From positions 496,001 to 560,000 of the forward strand of contig JAVSML010024599.1 of NCBI GenBank assembly GCA_038503035.1: a stretch of 64,000 nucleotides of DNA. The letters run 5' to 3'. Below the pieces are notes generated by a model. That model saw only the letters and a program-made list of their open reading frames with translations, was not told the origin of the DNA and searched no databases. The stretch's first letter is position 1, and each line of letters opens with the position of its first letter. This document shows, one piece after another, positions 10,486 through 24,100 of this stretch. The translations under genes were made by a program, and so were the position numbers. This DNA is from Crocodylus rhombifer. Its lineage: Eukaryota; Chordata; Crocodylia; Crocodylidae.

Positions 10486-12483
10486 TTCATAGATTTCATA
10501 GACATTTAGGCTGGAAGGAACCCTGGAGGATCATTGAGTCCAGCCCCCTGCCCCAGAGGCAGGAAGTCAGCAAGGATCATAGGATCCCAGCAAGATAAGC
10601 ATCCAAATGTGTCTTGAAGGTGTTCAGAGTGGGTGCTTAAACCTCCTCAGGTGGCAGTCTGTTCCAAACCTTGGGGGCCCAGAGAGTGAAGAAGTTCTTT
10701 CTTATGTCCAGCCTGAACTGGTCATAGTGGAGTTTGTGACCGTTTGATCTCGTCATTCCTTGGGAGGCTCTGCTGAACAGTGGTTCCCCCAGATCCTGAT
10801 AAGCACTCCTGATAAACTTATAGGTGGCCACCAGATCACCCTTGAGCCTGCGTTTTTCCAGGCTTAATAGCCCCATTGCTCTCAGCCTGTCATCATAAGG
10901 TCTGTTTTCCTGACCTCTGATCATGCATGTGGCTCTCCTCTGGACTCTCTCAAGCTTCTCCACATCCTTTTTGAATTGCGGAGCCCAAAACTGGATGCAG
11001 TACTCCAGCTGTGGCCTCACCAAGGCTGAGTACAGCGGGAGATTGACGTCCTGGGATCTGCTTGAGAAGCATCTATGGATGCAAGCCAGCGTTTTGCTTA
11101 CTTTACTAGCTGCAGCATCACACTGAAGGCTCACGTTCATCTTGTGGTCAACCATGACCCCCAAGTCCCTTTCATCTGTAGTGCTAACCAACGTAGCACT
11201 ACCGAGCCTATAAGCATGGTGCAGGGTTTTCCTCCCAAGGTGGAGAACCTTGCATTTTTCAGTGTTGAACACCATCATGTTCTTGTGTGCCTATTTCATA
11301 ATTCTGTCCAGATCTGCCTGGATCACCCTCCTGTTCTCAGGAGTGGATGCTTTACCCCAGAGTTTGGTGTCGTCGGCATACTTGGCCAGTCTGCTTCTGA
11401 CACCAATGTCTACATCATTGATGAAGATGTTAAACAGTATAGGCCCTAGGGCAGAGCCTTGTGGGACCCCACTGGTCACATCGCACCAAGATGATTGACT
11501 CCTGTTGACCACCACCCTCTGGGTCCTGCTGCGGAGCCGGTTCCCTAGTCAGCGGATTGTGGTGATGTTAAGGCCGCAGTTAGCCAGTTTAGCTAAGAGG
11601 TGATCATGAGATACCAGATTGAAGGCTGTTTTAAAGTTGAGGTATACAATGTCGGTCTCTTCCCCCTTGTCCAGGTGATACGTCACCTGGTCATAAAAGG
11701 AAATGAGATTGGTCAAGCAAGACCTACCCGCAACAAACCCATGTTGGGTATCCCTCAGGATATTGCCATCAGCTAGTCTGTTAAGGATGGCCTCCTTGAT
11801 GATCTTTTCCAAGACCTTCCCCAGGATAGGGGTCAGGCTGATGGGCCTGTAGTTAGCCGATCTACTTTCCTCCCTTTCTTGAAGATAGGCATGACATTGG
11901 CCTTCCTCCAATCTTCAGGCACTTCACTGGAGTGCCAAGAACTCTCAAAGATCCATACCAGGGGCTGAGTACTCTTGCCAGGTGGAGTTCCATCGCAGCC
12001 TTGGCTTTCCTGATTTGCTCTCTGCAAGTCTGGACTAAAGCAGAGTATTCCTCCTGGGGGTGGCGGTTCCAGTCCTCCATCCTTTACAGGTCTTCCTTTT
12101 AAGATGCAGGAGGTCCACCAGTTCCCTGGAGAGCCAAGGGGGCTGCTGTGCCCTTTTGCTGCCTTTCCTCTGAGACAGGATGGACTTTGCTTGCACATGC
12201 AGGATTGCTTCCTTGAGGAACAACCACTCATCCTGAACTCCCCTCTCCATCGGGTTGTGGCCTTTTAGGGCCTCTCTGACAAGCCCCCCTTAGCTTCTCA
12301 AAGTCAGCTTTCCTGAAGTCGAGGACTTCTGTACAACTGACTGACTTGCCAGCTTTACGGCAGATGGTGAAGGTGATCAGTTCATGATCACTGTCACCCA
12401 GCTTCCCTTCAATTGTTAGGTTGCCAATTAGGTCATCCCTGGTTGCCAGTACGAGGTTGCCAATTAGGTCATTCCTGGTTGCC
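10486..12483 (-). pseudogene. CR1 LINE, 5'-truncated ORF2 (reverse transcriptase)
   Basis: On the minus strand the frames give the linker 'QPPWLSRELVDLLHLKRK', the RT opening 'SANYRPISLTPILGKVLE', the block '[18 protein letters not shown]', and then '[20 protein letters not shown]' with the catalytic 'KYADDTKL'. The tail block 'LPLYSALVRPQLEYCIQFWA' runs to 'FFTLWAPKVWNRLPPEEV'. The YADD catalytic residues are intact. Compared with the copy at 55-59 kb, about 360 bp is missing around 11971-11983, and frames change at about 11290 and 11550-11910. The 3' end carries the CR1 tail, read in plus as tagatttcatagac at about 10490. The endonuclease is lost by 5' truncation, so this copy could not retrotranspose. 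Confidence 0.93.
12419..12483. repeat. 29-bp near-duplication at the CR1 5' break
   Basis: The word ggttgccaattaggtca.tcctggttgcc occurs at 12419-12447 and again at 12455-12483, with one difference, separated by seven bases. It marks the 5' truncation point of the CR1. Confidence 0.85.
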
Positions 12484-13904
12484 TTCTACTCCCCAAAGAG
12501 TGCAAGTTCAACTGTACTCTGGCTGAGCAAATCCAGAGAGGGGCACTGAGGTGCATGGTGTCTTGAGTGAGTGGAGGGTGAAAAATATTTCCCCAAAATT
12601 GTCCCCTTCTAGATTTGAATTGATTATGCGGGGGAGCAGGAGGCAGAAAGGAGGGAGATATTTTATTTGTTGACATGATAATCTAAGGCATGGATAAAAG
12701 TTTTAGTAATAAAATAGAAATGAATGGATGAATTGTAGAGACCATTGAGCAGAACTTGCACTTTGGAGCTACTCAAAACCAAGCCGGAAACATGTAATGC
12801 TTTAGTACTAGTTGAGAGAATGCTCACCCTGTCTCCATGTGAATCTGGATATGAAAGATGTTTTTGTTTCAGTAAATAGATTTAAAGCTTTGCTATATTT
12901 TTATGCTTGCTATGAGTACTATGTATGGAATCAGGAAACTTAAGACACGCTCCTCAGCTCATGTGCAGCAGTAGATCATGCAATGTTTAGCTAAAAAGAC
13001 CCAGAAGGAGGCAGGCACATACTTTGCACGTGGAAAATTTTGCAAATGAAGTGCTATTTCCATTTGTTGTTTAAAGCTTCAAGGCTTCTGCAGGTCTGTT
13101 TTTCAGTATTCATGTCTACTTCTGAGCATTCCAGTAATATAACTATGATGGGGAGACTGGAGCAGCTGCCCTGGATGGCAATTTTGGGGGGTGCAGAATG
13201 GAAAAGTATTCATTGTCCTCCTGTTCCCTCTTCCCCTGCCATGTCCTGCTGCTCCAGCCTGTTTTGTTATGCCTTTGGCTATGCAGTCAAGTTGCCTTAT
13301 AAAGATTTGCAGGTTTTTCAAAAGATGGGAAGCAGGAACTGAAGGAGAAAAGCTCAAATAATCATGAAACCATTTGTAAAGAAGCAGTCAAGGAAGAACA
13401 TGCATCACTGCTGAGGAGCTTGGAAGAAAACTGATTCTGTAGATTCCCCCTCTATTTCCAGGTATATCCATTAGACGGAGGCAGTGCAATCTGCTCTTCA
13501 TGTAAATAAATGTCAGAGAGAAAAAAAAAAAAGAGTACCCAGTACATCCCCTGGAACATCCACTGTGCAAAACTACTTGGAAAATAACCATGTAATGACA
13601 GGAAAGAAATATCTCTCTAATTCATAGTACCCCAGGACAGCTGGTAAAATGTAGTGAGTTCATGAAAGGAGCCCCTGACAACAGATATCACAGGGCGCAT
13701 GGTGAGGGGCACTTGTTCTTTATTTGTCCTTCCTGCCTTTTTTCACCCTTTCTCTTTTCCTCAAACTCAAAGATTCAACTTGATGTATTAACCACAGACC
13801 GTGATAGATCTTACCATTAACTAAAAAAAAGGTCATGCTTTCACCATGTGTTGAAATATTGGCTATTGTTTACCTCTATTTGGTTTTTTTTCAGTTTAAT
13901 TACT
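12484..13904. other. Unique-looking non-coding DNA
   Basis: No gene or repeat is recognised. A short poly-A run lies near 13520. The open frames overlap on both strands without family resemblance. Confidence 0.55.
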
Positions 13905-14150
13905 GTATTTGAGAGTGTCTGTAGTACACACGTTCTGGGAGGCTGCTCCGATGCGTTGTAATTTGTGTCAGAGCAGACTTGATTAATCAAGTCTGTTGGA
14001 GTGTGCTCCAGCCAGCCTCCATGTCTTGTGTATCAGGGTCCCCACACTTCAAAATGGTGGTGGAGATGCTTTAACTAAAGCTCATTCAACGAGGTTTAGT
14101 TCAAGTGCCCCCACAGCTCTTTTGAAATGTGAGGACACTGATATGAGACA
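13905..14150. mobile_element. Miniature element with palindromic core, copy 1
   Basis: 'gctgctccgatgcgttgtaatt' and 'gatgctttaactaaagctcatt.aacgaggtttag' match the unit at 16555-16775 ('gtgctctgatgcattctaatt', 'gtgctttgactaaagcttattagatgagctttag'). The core contains a perfect 22-bp palindrome at 13974-13995. No coding frame is present. The limits are approximate. Confidence 0.55.
13974..13995. repeat. Perfect 22-bp palindrome
   Basis: CAGACTTGATT is followed immediately by its exact reverse complement AATCAAGTCTG, with no spacer. It sits inside the miniature element. Confidence 0.95.
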
Positions 14151-14184
14151 CTGCAGCTCAGTCTCAGAACAGCAGAGACTCTCT

Positions 14185-14325
14185 ATGCCTGAAGTAGGGC
14201 AATTGCACCGAAAAGCTTGCAAAGAACCTTTTTCCAACTACTCAGTTGGTCTAATAAAAGATACCACATCTTCCCCCCAGCCTGCCTATGTCCTTAGACC
14301 AACACAGCTACAACCAAAAACCCAG
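14185..14325 (+). repeat. Dispersed amniote-type repeat tail
   Basis: The order 'accgaaaagcttgcaaag', 'caactactcagttggtctaa', 'taaaagataccac' and 'gaccaacacagctacaacc' is a widely dispersed motif series of vertebrate genomes ('..TTGGTCTAATAAAAGATATCAC..ACCAACACAGCTACAAC'). I do not assign a family name. No gene is present. Confidence 0.6.
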
Positions 14326-14339
14326 TTTCATGAACTACG

Positions 14340-15680
14340 TAGCTGATTAGAATTGGTGTAAGATGTTGTTGTGCTTGCTCCTGTTTCTGGTAGTTCATTG
14401 CAGTTTTGGGGTGGGATTTTTACTTTGGAAAATAGGAGGGAAAGCAGCACTATTAAAAAGATACACAAGCTATTTCTGAAGATTTCCACTGAAAGGTAGT
14501 AGAATACCTTAACTTTTGTATTTATATTATTTTATTGAGAAATAATTATCTCTGCAAATTGAATGCTTTGGTCCACTGAAGTGGTTGTCAGTACTGGAGA
14601 AATTGTTTCCATTTTATAGAGGAATTGCATATTATTTCAGAAGGTTAAAGTAATTAATTCTAAGTTGCTTTCGAACGATCCCACTTGGAGGATTGGCCAA
14701 ACACAAGCATAGATATGCTTACTGCAATGAGAAAATGGAAGATAGGTGTGCATACTGTGCATTTTATGAAGGATTTATAATAATATTATAGGTGAACATT
14801 TGGGACTAATCATGAGATTCACTAAGGCAGACATGGACATTAGTAAAGAACTTAAAACGTCTCCCACCTATGTAAATCGGTGGTTTTACACATCAATTTT
14901 GGTTCCTTATCTGTGTTGTATTCTGCTAACCCTTGCAGAAAGAGAGGGAAAATTATGTCCCTGATTAGATTACCAATATTATTCTTTTAAAAAATGATCC
15001 ACAGCTGCTGCTGATACCCCTGTCATCTAAATAGGCTAAGGGTTTTGAGCTGAAAACTTGCGTTTAGAGGTATGGGTTGAGAAAGGGGGACCACTCCTGT
15101 GTTGGGGTTAATTCTGAGGGCATGAGTGAGGGGACATCTTTGAGAGGCCATGGATGGAGGAGATATGCTTAAATACTTTGTTGTACTATAGAGGGTTTAC
15201 TTTATGTGGAATCTCTGTGGCAGAACTGGAAGGCTCTACTCTGGGCTCACCCTCTCTGGTATGAGCACCAGAGCAGTACACATATGAGTAAATTGCAGTG
15301 ATATAACAGGGGACAGGGACATATCAGAGAGCAGCTGACTTGCAGAAACTATGTATGTGCCTGCTCTTATAGCAAAAACTTAAAGTGGAACTGAAGGCTA
15401 AGTGTCAATGGGTTGCTCTTTACTTTGGTGGAAGTGTGGGCACACAGTTACTACCTCAGGCTTACATGCTCAGTCCCTGTTCTCTCTTAACTTGCTATAA
15501 TCTATTTATTTGGCCATGCCCTATGTTACTTTTTGCCTGATGTTTTATCCACATGAGTACTGACACAATTGATCTGGACTGGTTTGTGCTCAATTGCTAC
15601 CTAGCTCTATAATTGGAAGGTTAATTGGGATGGTATTCAGTACCTCAGCAACCAAGTATGTTTGCAGTGGACACAAAGGC
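14340..15680. other. AT-rich non-coding DNA
   Basis: I see no repeat, exon or RNA gene in this stretch. Confidence 0.55.
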
Positions 15681-16501
15681 TAGGGACAGAAATGGCACAT
15701 AAGCCAATTTAAGTGATCACTGATCAGAAACTGGCTTAAATCTGTAATACAAAAGAAGCTCAGTGCACATAAACTAGTTCAAGATGACTGAAACTGGTTT
15801 AAGATGAACCTGGTTGAATGTAACGTAAGGCTTAACTGATTTTGGGCCAAACTGGTTTATGGAACTTTTGTCCTGGACCTTTGTCCTATTTCAAGTTAAA
15901 TCACAGATCCTCAGCATCCCAGCATGCTTTCCAGTTTTGGGCTGGGCTGGGCTGGGCTGTGATGTCTGTTCTGGAGAGCAGGGCTGGCCCCACCCCTACC
16001 TGGAGGGGTGACTGACAAGGGGGTAGGGGTAGCAAACCTGGCTGGGATGCAGCCTGGTCTGTGGTGGGGGCTGCCCCTCTCCCCTCTTGGCAAACCCTGG
16101 CTGGGGTCTGGGGACAGGGGGTTAAACACCCTTTCCCCCACTCAAACTTACTACTGGCTGCAACTGTGGACTACAAATCCCAGAGGTATCTGGAAGCAGA
16201 AAGAGGAAGTGATGAGCAAACCTGCAATGTCCTGCTGCTGTGACTATGGACTGCAAATGCCAGAGACCTTGGGGGCAGCAGGAAGAGCAAGTGAACATAC
16301 AGTCCATACTGGCTACATGCCAGAGAGCCATGCTCTAGTGCCCCCTGACTTCTTGTCTGAGCCACTGCAGGCATGTGACTCTGTTTTCTGAATCAAAGTT
16401 AAATGTCTGTACAGTTGTTTTTCATTTTAATCTCTGCACCTTAAACTAACCTGGAAAGACTGAATCAAGTCAGCCTCGGGCCTTTTGACTGTCTGTACTT
16501 A
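15681..16501 (-). mobile_element. TA-flanked inverted-repeat element, copy C
   Basis: The left end TA-GGGACAGAAATGG and right end CTGTCTGTACT-TA are the tail and head of the family in reverse orientation to copy B. Internal stretches such as 'gatcactgatcagaaactgg', 'gcccagtgcacataaac'-like words and 'cccagcatgctttccag' pair with copy B in reverse complement. The 821-bp unit has a GC-rich centre and no transposase. Confidence 0.8.
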
Positions 16502-16554
16502 GCCAATGTGTGTTTTAATTCATAGGAAGATGAGCAGACACAGTAATGCTAGGC

Positions 16555-16775
16555 AGGTCGTTTGGGGGGGCCTATACACGTGCTCTGATGCATTCTAATT
16601 AGAACACTCAAGCATTGCCACAACATTATGTGTATTAAGCTCCCACATGTTTAAAAATGGTTGCTGGGGTGCTTTGACTAAAGCTTATTAGATGAGCTTT
16701 AGCATTCTGGGGCCAATTTTAAATGTGTAGGGGCTTAATACATGTGATGCTGCAACATTCAATGAGAGCGGTTCT
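16555..16775. mobile_element. Miniature element, copy 2 of the 13.9 kb type
   Basis: The unit shares 'tgctctgatgcattctaattag' and 'atggttgctggggtgctttgactaaagctt' with the unit at 13905-14150. The palindromic core is not preserved here. Edges are uncertain. Confidence 0.5.
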
Positions 16776-17257
16776 CTGGGATTTACTCTAATAAAAAAAA
16801 AAAAAAAATCCCCCGCCCCCACCACCTGACTCCTGAACATGTGTAAAGGCAGCCCAGATTTTTAAAAGTTTGATTCTATTAAAATAGGTATCCAAGAGTT
16901 TGGATTTTTCTATGCCCTTTTTTAGTCTGAAAACCAGGAAAGCAGGCTTTTACAGAAAATGCTCAGTATTTCCTGGCATTGAGACTAGCTTTTCTTAGAG
17001 CCCTTTTGTACTTCTGTTTCAGCCCTAGCTTAGATCAGGTAGTATGCTGGAATGGGAGAACATATAAGGTTTATAAACCTCAGAAAAAGTTTTTATTAGT
17101 TTAAATTTATACCTGATGTTTGAGGCTGTTACCAGAGCAAGTTTTAATTTGAATGCAAATTACCTTTTGCATGGATATGATTCAGAGGGATGTATGTTTG
17201 GGTCTGCTAAGGTCAAGCCAAATTCTAACCAGTAGAGATAATGCTAGCTATATTTAA
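16776..17257. other. AT-rich spacer with poly-A/C run
   Basis: A poly-A run at about 16793-16808 is followed by a C-rich stretch. Nothing else is recognised. Confidence 0.55.
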
Positions 17258-18170
17258 GGTGACCACTTTTTCAAAACGGAAAGACAGGACACATGCCTGC
17301 CTCCCTTGCTGCAAGTGCACGGCGAGAACAGAGCTGAGTGTACAGAAGGATGCCGGCTGCCTGTTGTGGGCTCGGGGCTTCCTGCCCTGCTGTTCCCTCA
17401 CCCCTTCCCCCTGGGAGCCCCACATGGGCCATGACACCATGGCAAGGCACTCCTTACCCATCCAGCAGCAGTGAGGGGCACAACTCCATGCTGCTGCTGC
17501 TGCCGCCACTGCCCCAACTGCTACTGGGTGGGCAGGGGACACCTCACCCTTGCAGAACAGCTGGTATTGGGTATTGGTATTGGCTGCCTGCAGGGGAGCC
17601 CCAAGCCTGCAGGGGGCAGCCTGAATCTGCCCCTGCCCCATGCACAAATCTGGAGGAGCACATTTCCCCTGTGTCCCCTTCCCTGGGATGTACACAGCAC
17701 TGGGAAGCCAGCCCCCAAATCCTGCTGCCTGTTGGACGAGCTGCCCGTGGCTCCATCTCGCTCCCTGCTCTGGCCCCAGGCTCCATGCACTGGCCCAGCT
17801 GGGCAGTGTCCCCAGCCCCTGCTTCACTCCCTTCCCTCACCATGGGGGTCTCGATTTGCACTCCCTCCCTCCTCATAGACTTACCTGTAGGAAGCTGCTC
17901 TCCACCTCTGCCTGGGGCTGTATTCCCAGCCATATGCATGTGTGTGCACGCACAGATGCTTGTGGTGCATCCTGCTTCCCCCAGCCCTAGGCAACCCCTT
18001 GCAAGCTGGAACTCTGCCAGCCTGTAAGGGGGAACCTGCAGTTTCCTGCATTTTTCCACTGCAAACGGAAAAGCTAACTCCTAGCACAATAAATGCTGTC
18101 CCAGAGTCATTCAGCCCAGGATTGGGACATGGCGTTCACATTTTTGGGACTGTCCCACCCAGTTAGGGAT
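17258..18170. mobile_element. GC-rich unclassified repeat-like block
   Basis: A sharp GC rise begins after 'aaggtgaccactttttcaaaacgg' and falls after 'tttttgggactgtcccaccc'. Such ends resemble dispersed DNA-element ends ('GGTGACCA..' and '..GGGACTGTCCC'), but the inverted match is weak. The overlapping open frames on both strands (up to 229 residues) reflect GC content, not a gene. Confidence 0.35.
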
Positions 18171-21100
18171 GGGTAGTCACACGAGCTATGCTAGTTGTAT
18201 TAAGGAGCTGTGTAACTGCGTGCTTGCATCAAATGTGTTGTAAAGCATGGCGTCCTAGCTGAGTGCTGCTTTTGGGCTACAAGCAAGATTGCTGTTTGGG
18301 GACACAGCTGATAAATTCCTGTGTATCTTAAGCTTCTGGAATCTGAATGGACAGAAACCATTTTTGTCTTGAGGTCTTGCAGCAGTCTCCTGGGTTGTAC
18401 ATCCTCTCCCAAGGGCTAGGACTTGCAGCCCAATTTCTCATCTCCAGAATATCTCCTGAGAGGCCTTTTACTCTTTTTCCCTTCCAGCCACACAGTTAAA
18501 ACACCTTTTACCAGAATATCGCCAAGTACATGAGTCTTCCGATTTCCAGCTTGAACTCTGCTGGAATCACTTAGTAACTGTAAGCAAACGTGTACAGCAT
18601 TTCTGAAGGCACCATTGCTTTTTACTTGAAAACAAACAGCCCCACAAAGGAGTACAGCAGTACAGCTCTCTACATGTTTGACCCTAGTTTGGGGATCTTC
18701 ATACCATGCCATGTAGACAATACTATGTCCTGTCTGTTAAGAGTGAAAAAGTATGAGGAATGAGAAAAAACTAGCTCTTCCAACTCTGGCTATTTAAAAA
18801 GCACATTGTTGGTGAAGAACAGATATATTAAGTTAAATGCTTTTCACTTTCTTGAGTGTTTTGGAAAGTATCAGAAATCTTGTCAGCAAAGGGAGTGAAC
18901 ATGGCCAGAGGCATTCATAATTCAACAGTTTCCATGTGACAGCTATTACTTCATAATACCAATGAAAATTTACAAGTTGTTCAGAAAAAAAATCACCCAA
19001 ATGTAGTAGATTGTAATCCAAATTATACCTGCTCAGGAGTTAGTATACATGAATGCATAAAATCTGAATACTGGCCATACTGGAAATGGTCCCAGTATCT
19101 TATTCCTGCCCTTCCCCCACCTGCGCTATAGAGAAAAAGAAACGCATTTAGTGATTTAGGATATTTGATTTTCTTATTTTTAGCTTTTTTCTTTAATTAA
19201 AAAGAAAAGAAAAGAAAAAAATCCTGATTCCTGGCTTAGTCAATGAGCACTTCTCCATTATGTTTCTTGAAACTAACCCCAGCACTTTCATTTATGTTCC
19301 ACAATTCACTGGTGTATTTGTCTGACTGTCAGGTAGTGGTATAGTTGCAGGAGAAAGGGTAAGGGTATGATTTTCATAGTCCATAAATAAATGGAACATA
19401 GAGAGGCCTGAGGAAGAAAATATTAACTCAAAACCTTGCATTTGAACATGTTCCAGAAAAGCTTCAAAATGAAGATGTGCCAGAATGTAATAATCAATAA
19501 ATAAAATTAGCCATGTGTATGTGCATGTGTGTATCTCAGTAAATCCTGTGTGCTTATTTAATAAAACAATACTGTTTCTTAATATCTCTGTCAAGAGCCC
19601 AGTGATATAATCTGGTACTTTAGGACTGTATTACAGGGTACCATACAATGAAATATCTCAACAGCTCACTACCAGCTTGAAAATGCTGTCTTAATGCATA
19701 TATGTGTGAGTTTAACTGTGTGAGTTAAATTTAGCTTCTCTCTAGAGCCAAGTCTAAGCTAAATTTCAGATTCCTGAGTTTTGGTGAGTTCTAGTGCTAC
19801 AACTTTGCTGTAACGCTTTGTCTGTGCTGTATTGCCTATGCAGTGCATGCTTATGTGAAGGGTATTAAAGCAGCTGTAGCACAGCTTTTTCCGGTTTTTG
19901 TGAGATGTAGCTTCCTCTTTAGCAGTCATTTTCTAGGACTAATTTATTTTTATGTATTGTGGAGCATACAAATGTTATACAATGCTTCAGCCAACCCACA
20001 TCTCTGTTTCTGTTGAGTTGTACAATAATTATGCAAAGTGCAGAAAATCTGTACCCAGAGATATGCAGCAATTTGTATCAGTGATCTATTTGGTGTAAAG
20101 GGGCTCACATTTGTTGCACAGCCTGCCCAGGCAAACAAAAATCAGTGACATTTCATTTGTAATGGAAATTAAGGGGAATATAATTCAACTAGGAACTTCT
20201 GAAAGCACCCATTAAGTATCCCATAGATAGCTAGCAGGCTAGTGCTCTACAAATACCAATTTGGACAAATAAATATATGATATAAGCACCTGTACCACTA
20301 CTTTGCTTTTATTTTCTGGCTAGTGTCCCTGCTTGTACCCATATTATCTCCTTATTGTTATGATGTGAATTTTATTGTTTTGTAGCACCGTGGACTTTTG
20401 TTCTTGCCTTGGTGCCAAGTATTGACTTTACTGAGAAAGAAGAGTGGTCAAATAATAAATTAAGTGCCTTGCCATGTTATACTTTCAGCTTCGTCAACTC
20501 TAAGATTGGTAAGTGGCACAGATGTAAATTTAGAAATACTTCCTTAAGTGGAATGATACTTGGAACTGTCAAATAAAATGAGAATAGGGCCATATTTCAT
20601 TGAAGGTTTTGATTACTTCTGTAAACACAAAACATATAAAAGAGTGACTATATGTCACCTTTAAGTCTTTATTCCACTGTTTAAGTTTGGAAGGGTGAAT
20701 TACATTATGCTATTGATTGCAATGGGTAGTTTAAAGATATGGGAATGGGCTGAGAATATAAGTTATTAAACATCTGTCAAATGGGAGCCATGTTCATTCA
20801 GCAAATCTCCTTTTGTACGGAAAGTCAAACCTTTTAGAAATGCAACTCTGGGTCCTTGAAATTCAATTTCCAATATAGTAAGGCTGTCCATAAATACCAA
20901 TCATAGGTAATTTGGTTTTAGTTACAGATGTTTCCACAACTGAGAAGCATTTATAGCAAGAGAAATGCCTTTAACCAACTTAATTTAATTGAGGCTGTGT
21001 AGTATTGTGAACTGCAGGAGAACAGAGAAAACCCATCAATTCATGCTTGGCAAATGTTTCAGGAACTTTGCCTGCCCATTTACTAATTTAAAAACACATT

Positions 21101-24100
21101 TCTTTCAATCAATTCATCAAAAGCCTTTCCAGGCAGGGATGGCCAAACCAAAGTTGGCTACAGTTTTGCAGAATCTGAGTTGGGTTTTGCTTCATATGTA
21201 GGGCCCATTTTGTCTGAATCTTTATGGATATGTGGATCAGCCCTTTTCTCATCTCTATTTTTAAGAAAGTGTTTTACAGCATGAAAGAGAAGAATGGAAA
21301 ATTATGTGAAGGAAAAGTGGGTATTTTAAAATACCCATTAGTATGCTACAGAACAAATACTTTTCTATCCAGGGATTTCTGTGAATTGGGAAATTGAATA
21401 TTACATATGCTTGATAGTATGTATGTTAGTAGATGGTTCCAGTTACTTCAGAGCAGTATCTTTTAATTTTATGCCTCTCCCTGCTTTCTCTAATAATATT
21501 CTTGAGTATTATTTGGACACTATTCTGGAATCTTGTGATTTTTGTATTCATCATAGTCATCAAGTACTGAAAATGGTAGACCAAATTTTACTTAAATGTA
21601 CAAGTCCAGCACTCCATAAATACTGACCCCAAGTCCCTTCAACCATCCCCTTGTGAGAGAGGGCACCGAATATGCTGTTTTTGCTGCTCTTCTCCTCCTA
21701 TATTGAATGAGCACTACTGAAATGCTCTTTCCACAGTCCTTCTATAGAAATTATTGTGGAGAGGATCCCATTGGTAGCTCTTGTCCCTACTGACCTTCAA
21801 AGGGAAAACGATATTGAAGCTGTCTTGATTTCTACACTACACATCTGTCTCTCTGTTCTTCTTTAGAAATGCCTTACAAGATGAGGAAGGATTGGAATCT
21901 GCATTTCTCATCTGATTTTAAGAAAATTGCTTATCTCCCTAAGTGTACAGTGTGGCAGGAAAACAATTTGGCTGGATCCAGATGTGCAAGCACATGCAGT
22001 TGCTACCTGGAAATGCAAAACAAACAAGCCAACAATGTGCCCCCCTCCAATCCCCTCCCCCTTTCTCATGCAAGCAAATGTCAAGGTTAGGAAGGAATGT
22101 GGGCCTGAACTACTTGGGGAATACTCAAGGGAAGGCCCACATTTGAATGATTATTTGTATCCAAGGTTTTAAATGTAATACGACTAAAGTTCCCATGGAT
22201 TGATGATATATAAATTCTAATAAGCTTTTCACTCATCTCTGCTACACTGCATGGCACAACTGGCAGCCTACTCAGGAGTGGGAGGAGAATAATAGAAGCT
22301 GATCGTTCAGGCAGCACACATCCATGCTGACCTCTATCTGGAGAAATGGCTTACCCAAGTGGATCAAGCAGTCTCTGTTACTGCCTCATTTTAATACTCA
22401 CTAAATTCACCCATAACATTTTTTAAAAATTACCAGTAGAAAAATAATAGCAGATATCCATGAGAAAAAAAGAGGTATTGACTCTATTTATTTCCCACTT
22501 TACTATAGGATGTTTGTTTTACCAGATTATTGCATGATGAATCAAGAAATCTGTAAATAAGTGGATTATTTAACAGTTGTTGAATATGAAATATATTTGT
22601 GCTGAATGGATAAAGAAATTAAGCTCATATGGGGGAGGAGCAATCTTTTTACAGGAGTTGCGGAAAACTTTTAACAAGTGTTTGCTGCTATATTTTTATA
22701 CTTAGTGAATGAAGATCGTACTTAATATGTATTCAGGCACCAGCATTGGGTCAGTAATTACAAACAGCTTATTTGCTAAATTTTACTACTTCTAGCATTT
22801 GTAAATTATCCAACTGTGTTGGTGAGCACTTTCAAGGGAAAGCTATTTTGTACTACACAATGAGGAGGAGCTATGCTAAATACTCTTGAGTGCCATCATT
22901 GGGCACTTTTATTTTATATAATAACAAGATACAAATCACTTCTATAACAATTTTCAAATTGTTTGCTGTTAGCAGCAAACTGAGTGTACAAAGAGGAAAA
23001 AGCAAACTAAATTAATTCTGATTTCACTTATATAGACCACATAGTATCTGCTGAGTGACTGGAAGAACACATTCTCAAAATTAGGTTTCTGGTAGAAATA
23101 ATAAGGCTGTTAAATTGAGGATAGAAGCTGGGGCTTCTGACATAGATGTATGTGTTACTACTGCCTCAGTTACAAAACCAATTCTGTTAATTCAAAGGTC
23201 CCAGAACAGTCATATGTAGACGAAGTCGAAGATTGAAGTTTTCATTCTGCAGGAAATTATGATAATTTAAAGTTGTTTCCATTGTGAAATGGAATGAAGA
23301 CCATTAACATTTCACACGAAATTATAAAATGTCTGTGTTGAATGCCTTTCTTGTTTTATTTTAAAAACTTTGAAATGTTCTGTTTTGAAAAGGTTGAAAT
23401 AGAATGTTTTGATCTAATTATAATTCTCCTCTCTGATTAGTTTTTGTTGTCCAAAATGAAATTTCATTGACATGGTACAGTTTTGATTAAATTGCCCTTA
23501 TTACATACAGAATCAAATGGAAAACGTTCTGAACAGTTCTATACACCCAATTTTGTGTGATCAGCCACCAGAAAATGGTGAAACTGATGATGAATTCCTG
23601 TATTTACTCATTTTGTAGGAATCTTTGAGTGAAACCTCATTTCAGGTTAAGGCTACTTAACTTTATTTAAGTGAGAATCCATACTTTGTATTGTTTCTGA
23701 AGTTGGAGATTCTGGAATAGACTAAGTTTATTTAAATATTATTTCCTCTTGTTCACTGTTAAGTATTTACTTTCTAAACTTTATATTTATGTTTCTTATT
23801 CTTATTTTGCTCATAGTATTCAATAGGACTAGAATTCAAAGGCCATCTTCATCCTCAGTGGATAGGATAGAGCTAGTTGAAATTTCCTCCATAAAATTTG
23901 TCTTGATGGGAAACCGCTTTTACTAACAGATTATTTTCCATATGAAGCTTTTTATATTTATACATACACAATGCTTTCTAGCATTAAAAGGATCTATTAA
24001 TATTTTGAGGTGATGTGATAGGCAACCTCTCATACACGAATCAAAACACAGTGGCTCCCCCTGCCAATTAAACTTGAAACGGAACATTATTTTCTTTTTC

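Noticed and set aside
10637..11515. CR1 reverse transcriptase frames as a functional host gene
   Set aside because: They belong to a truncated retrotransposon with frameshifts and deletions.
17338..18027. 229-residue open frame with overlapping frames on both strands
   Set aside because: All six frames are unusually open because of GC-rich, TA-poor sequence. There are no motifs, and it lies in a repeat-like block.
20380..20520. Possible host exon ('ctttagcaccgtgg...' region)
   Set aside because: No sustained frame with splice sites or family similarity could be supported.
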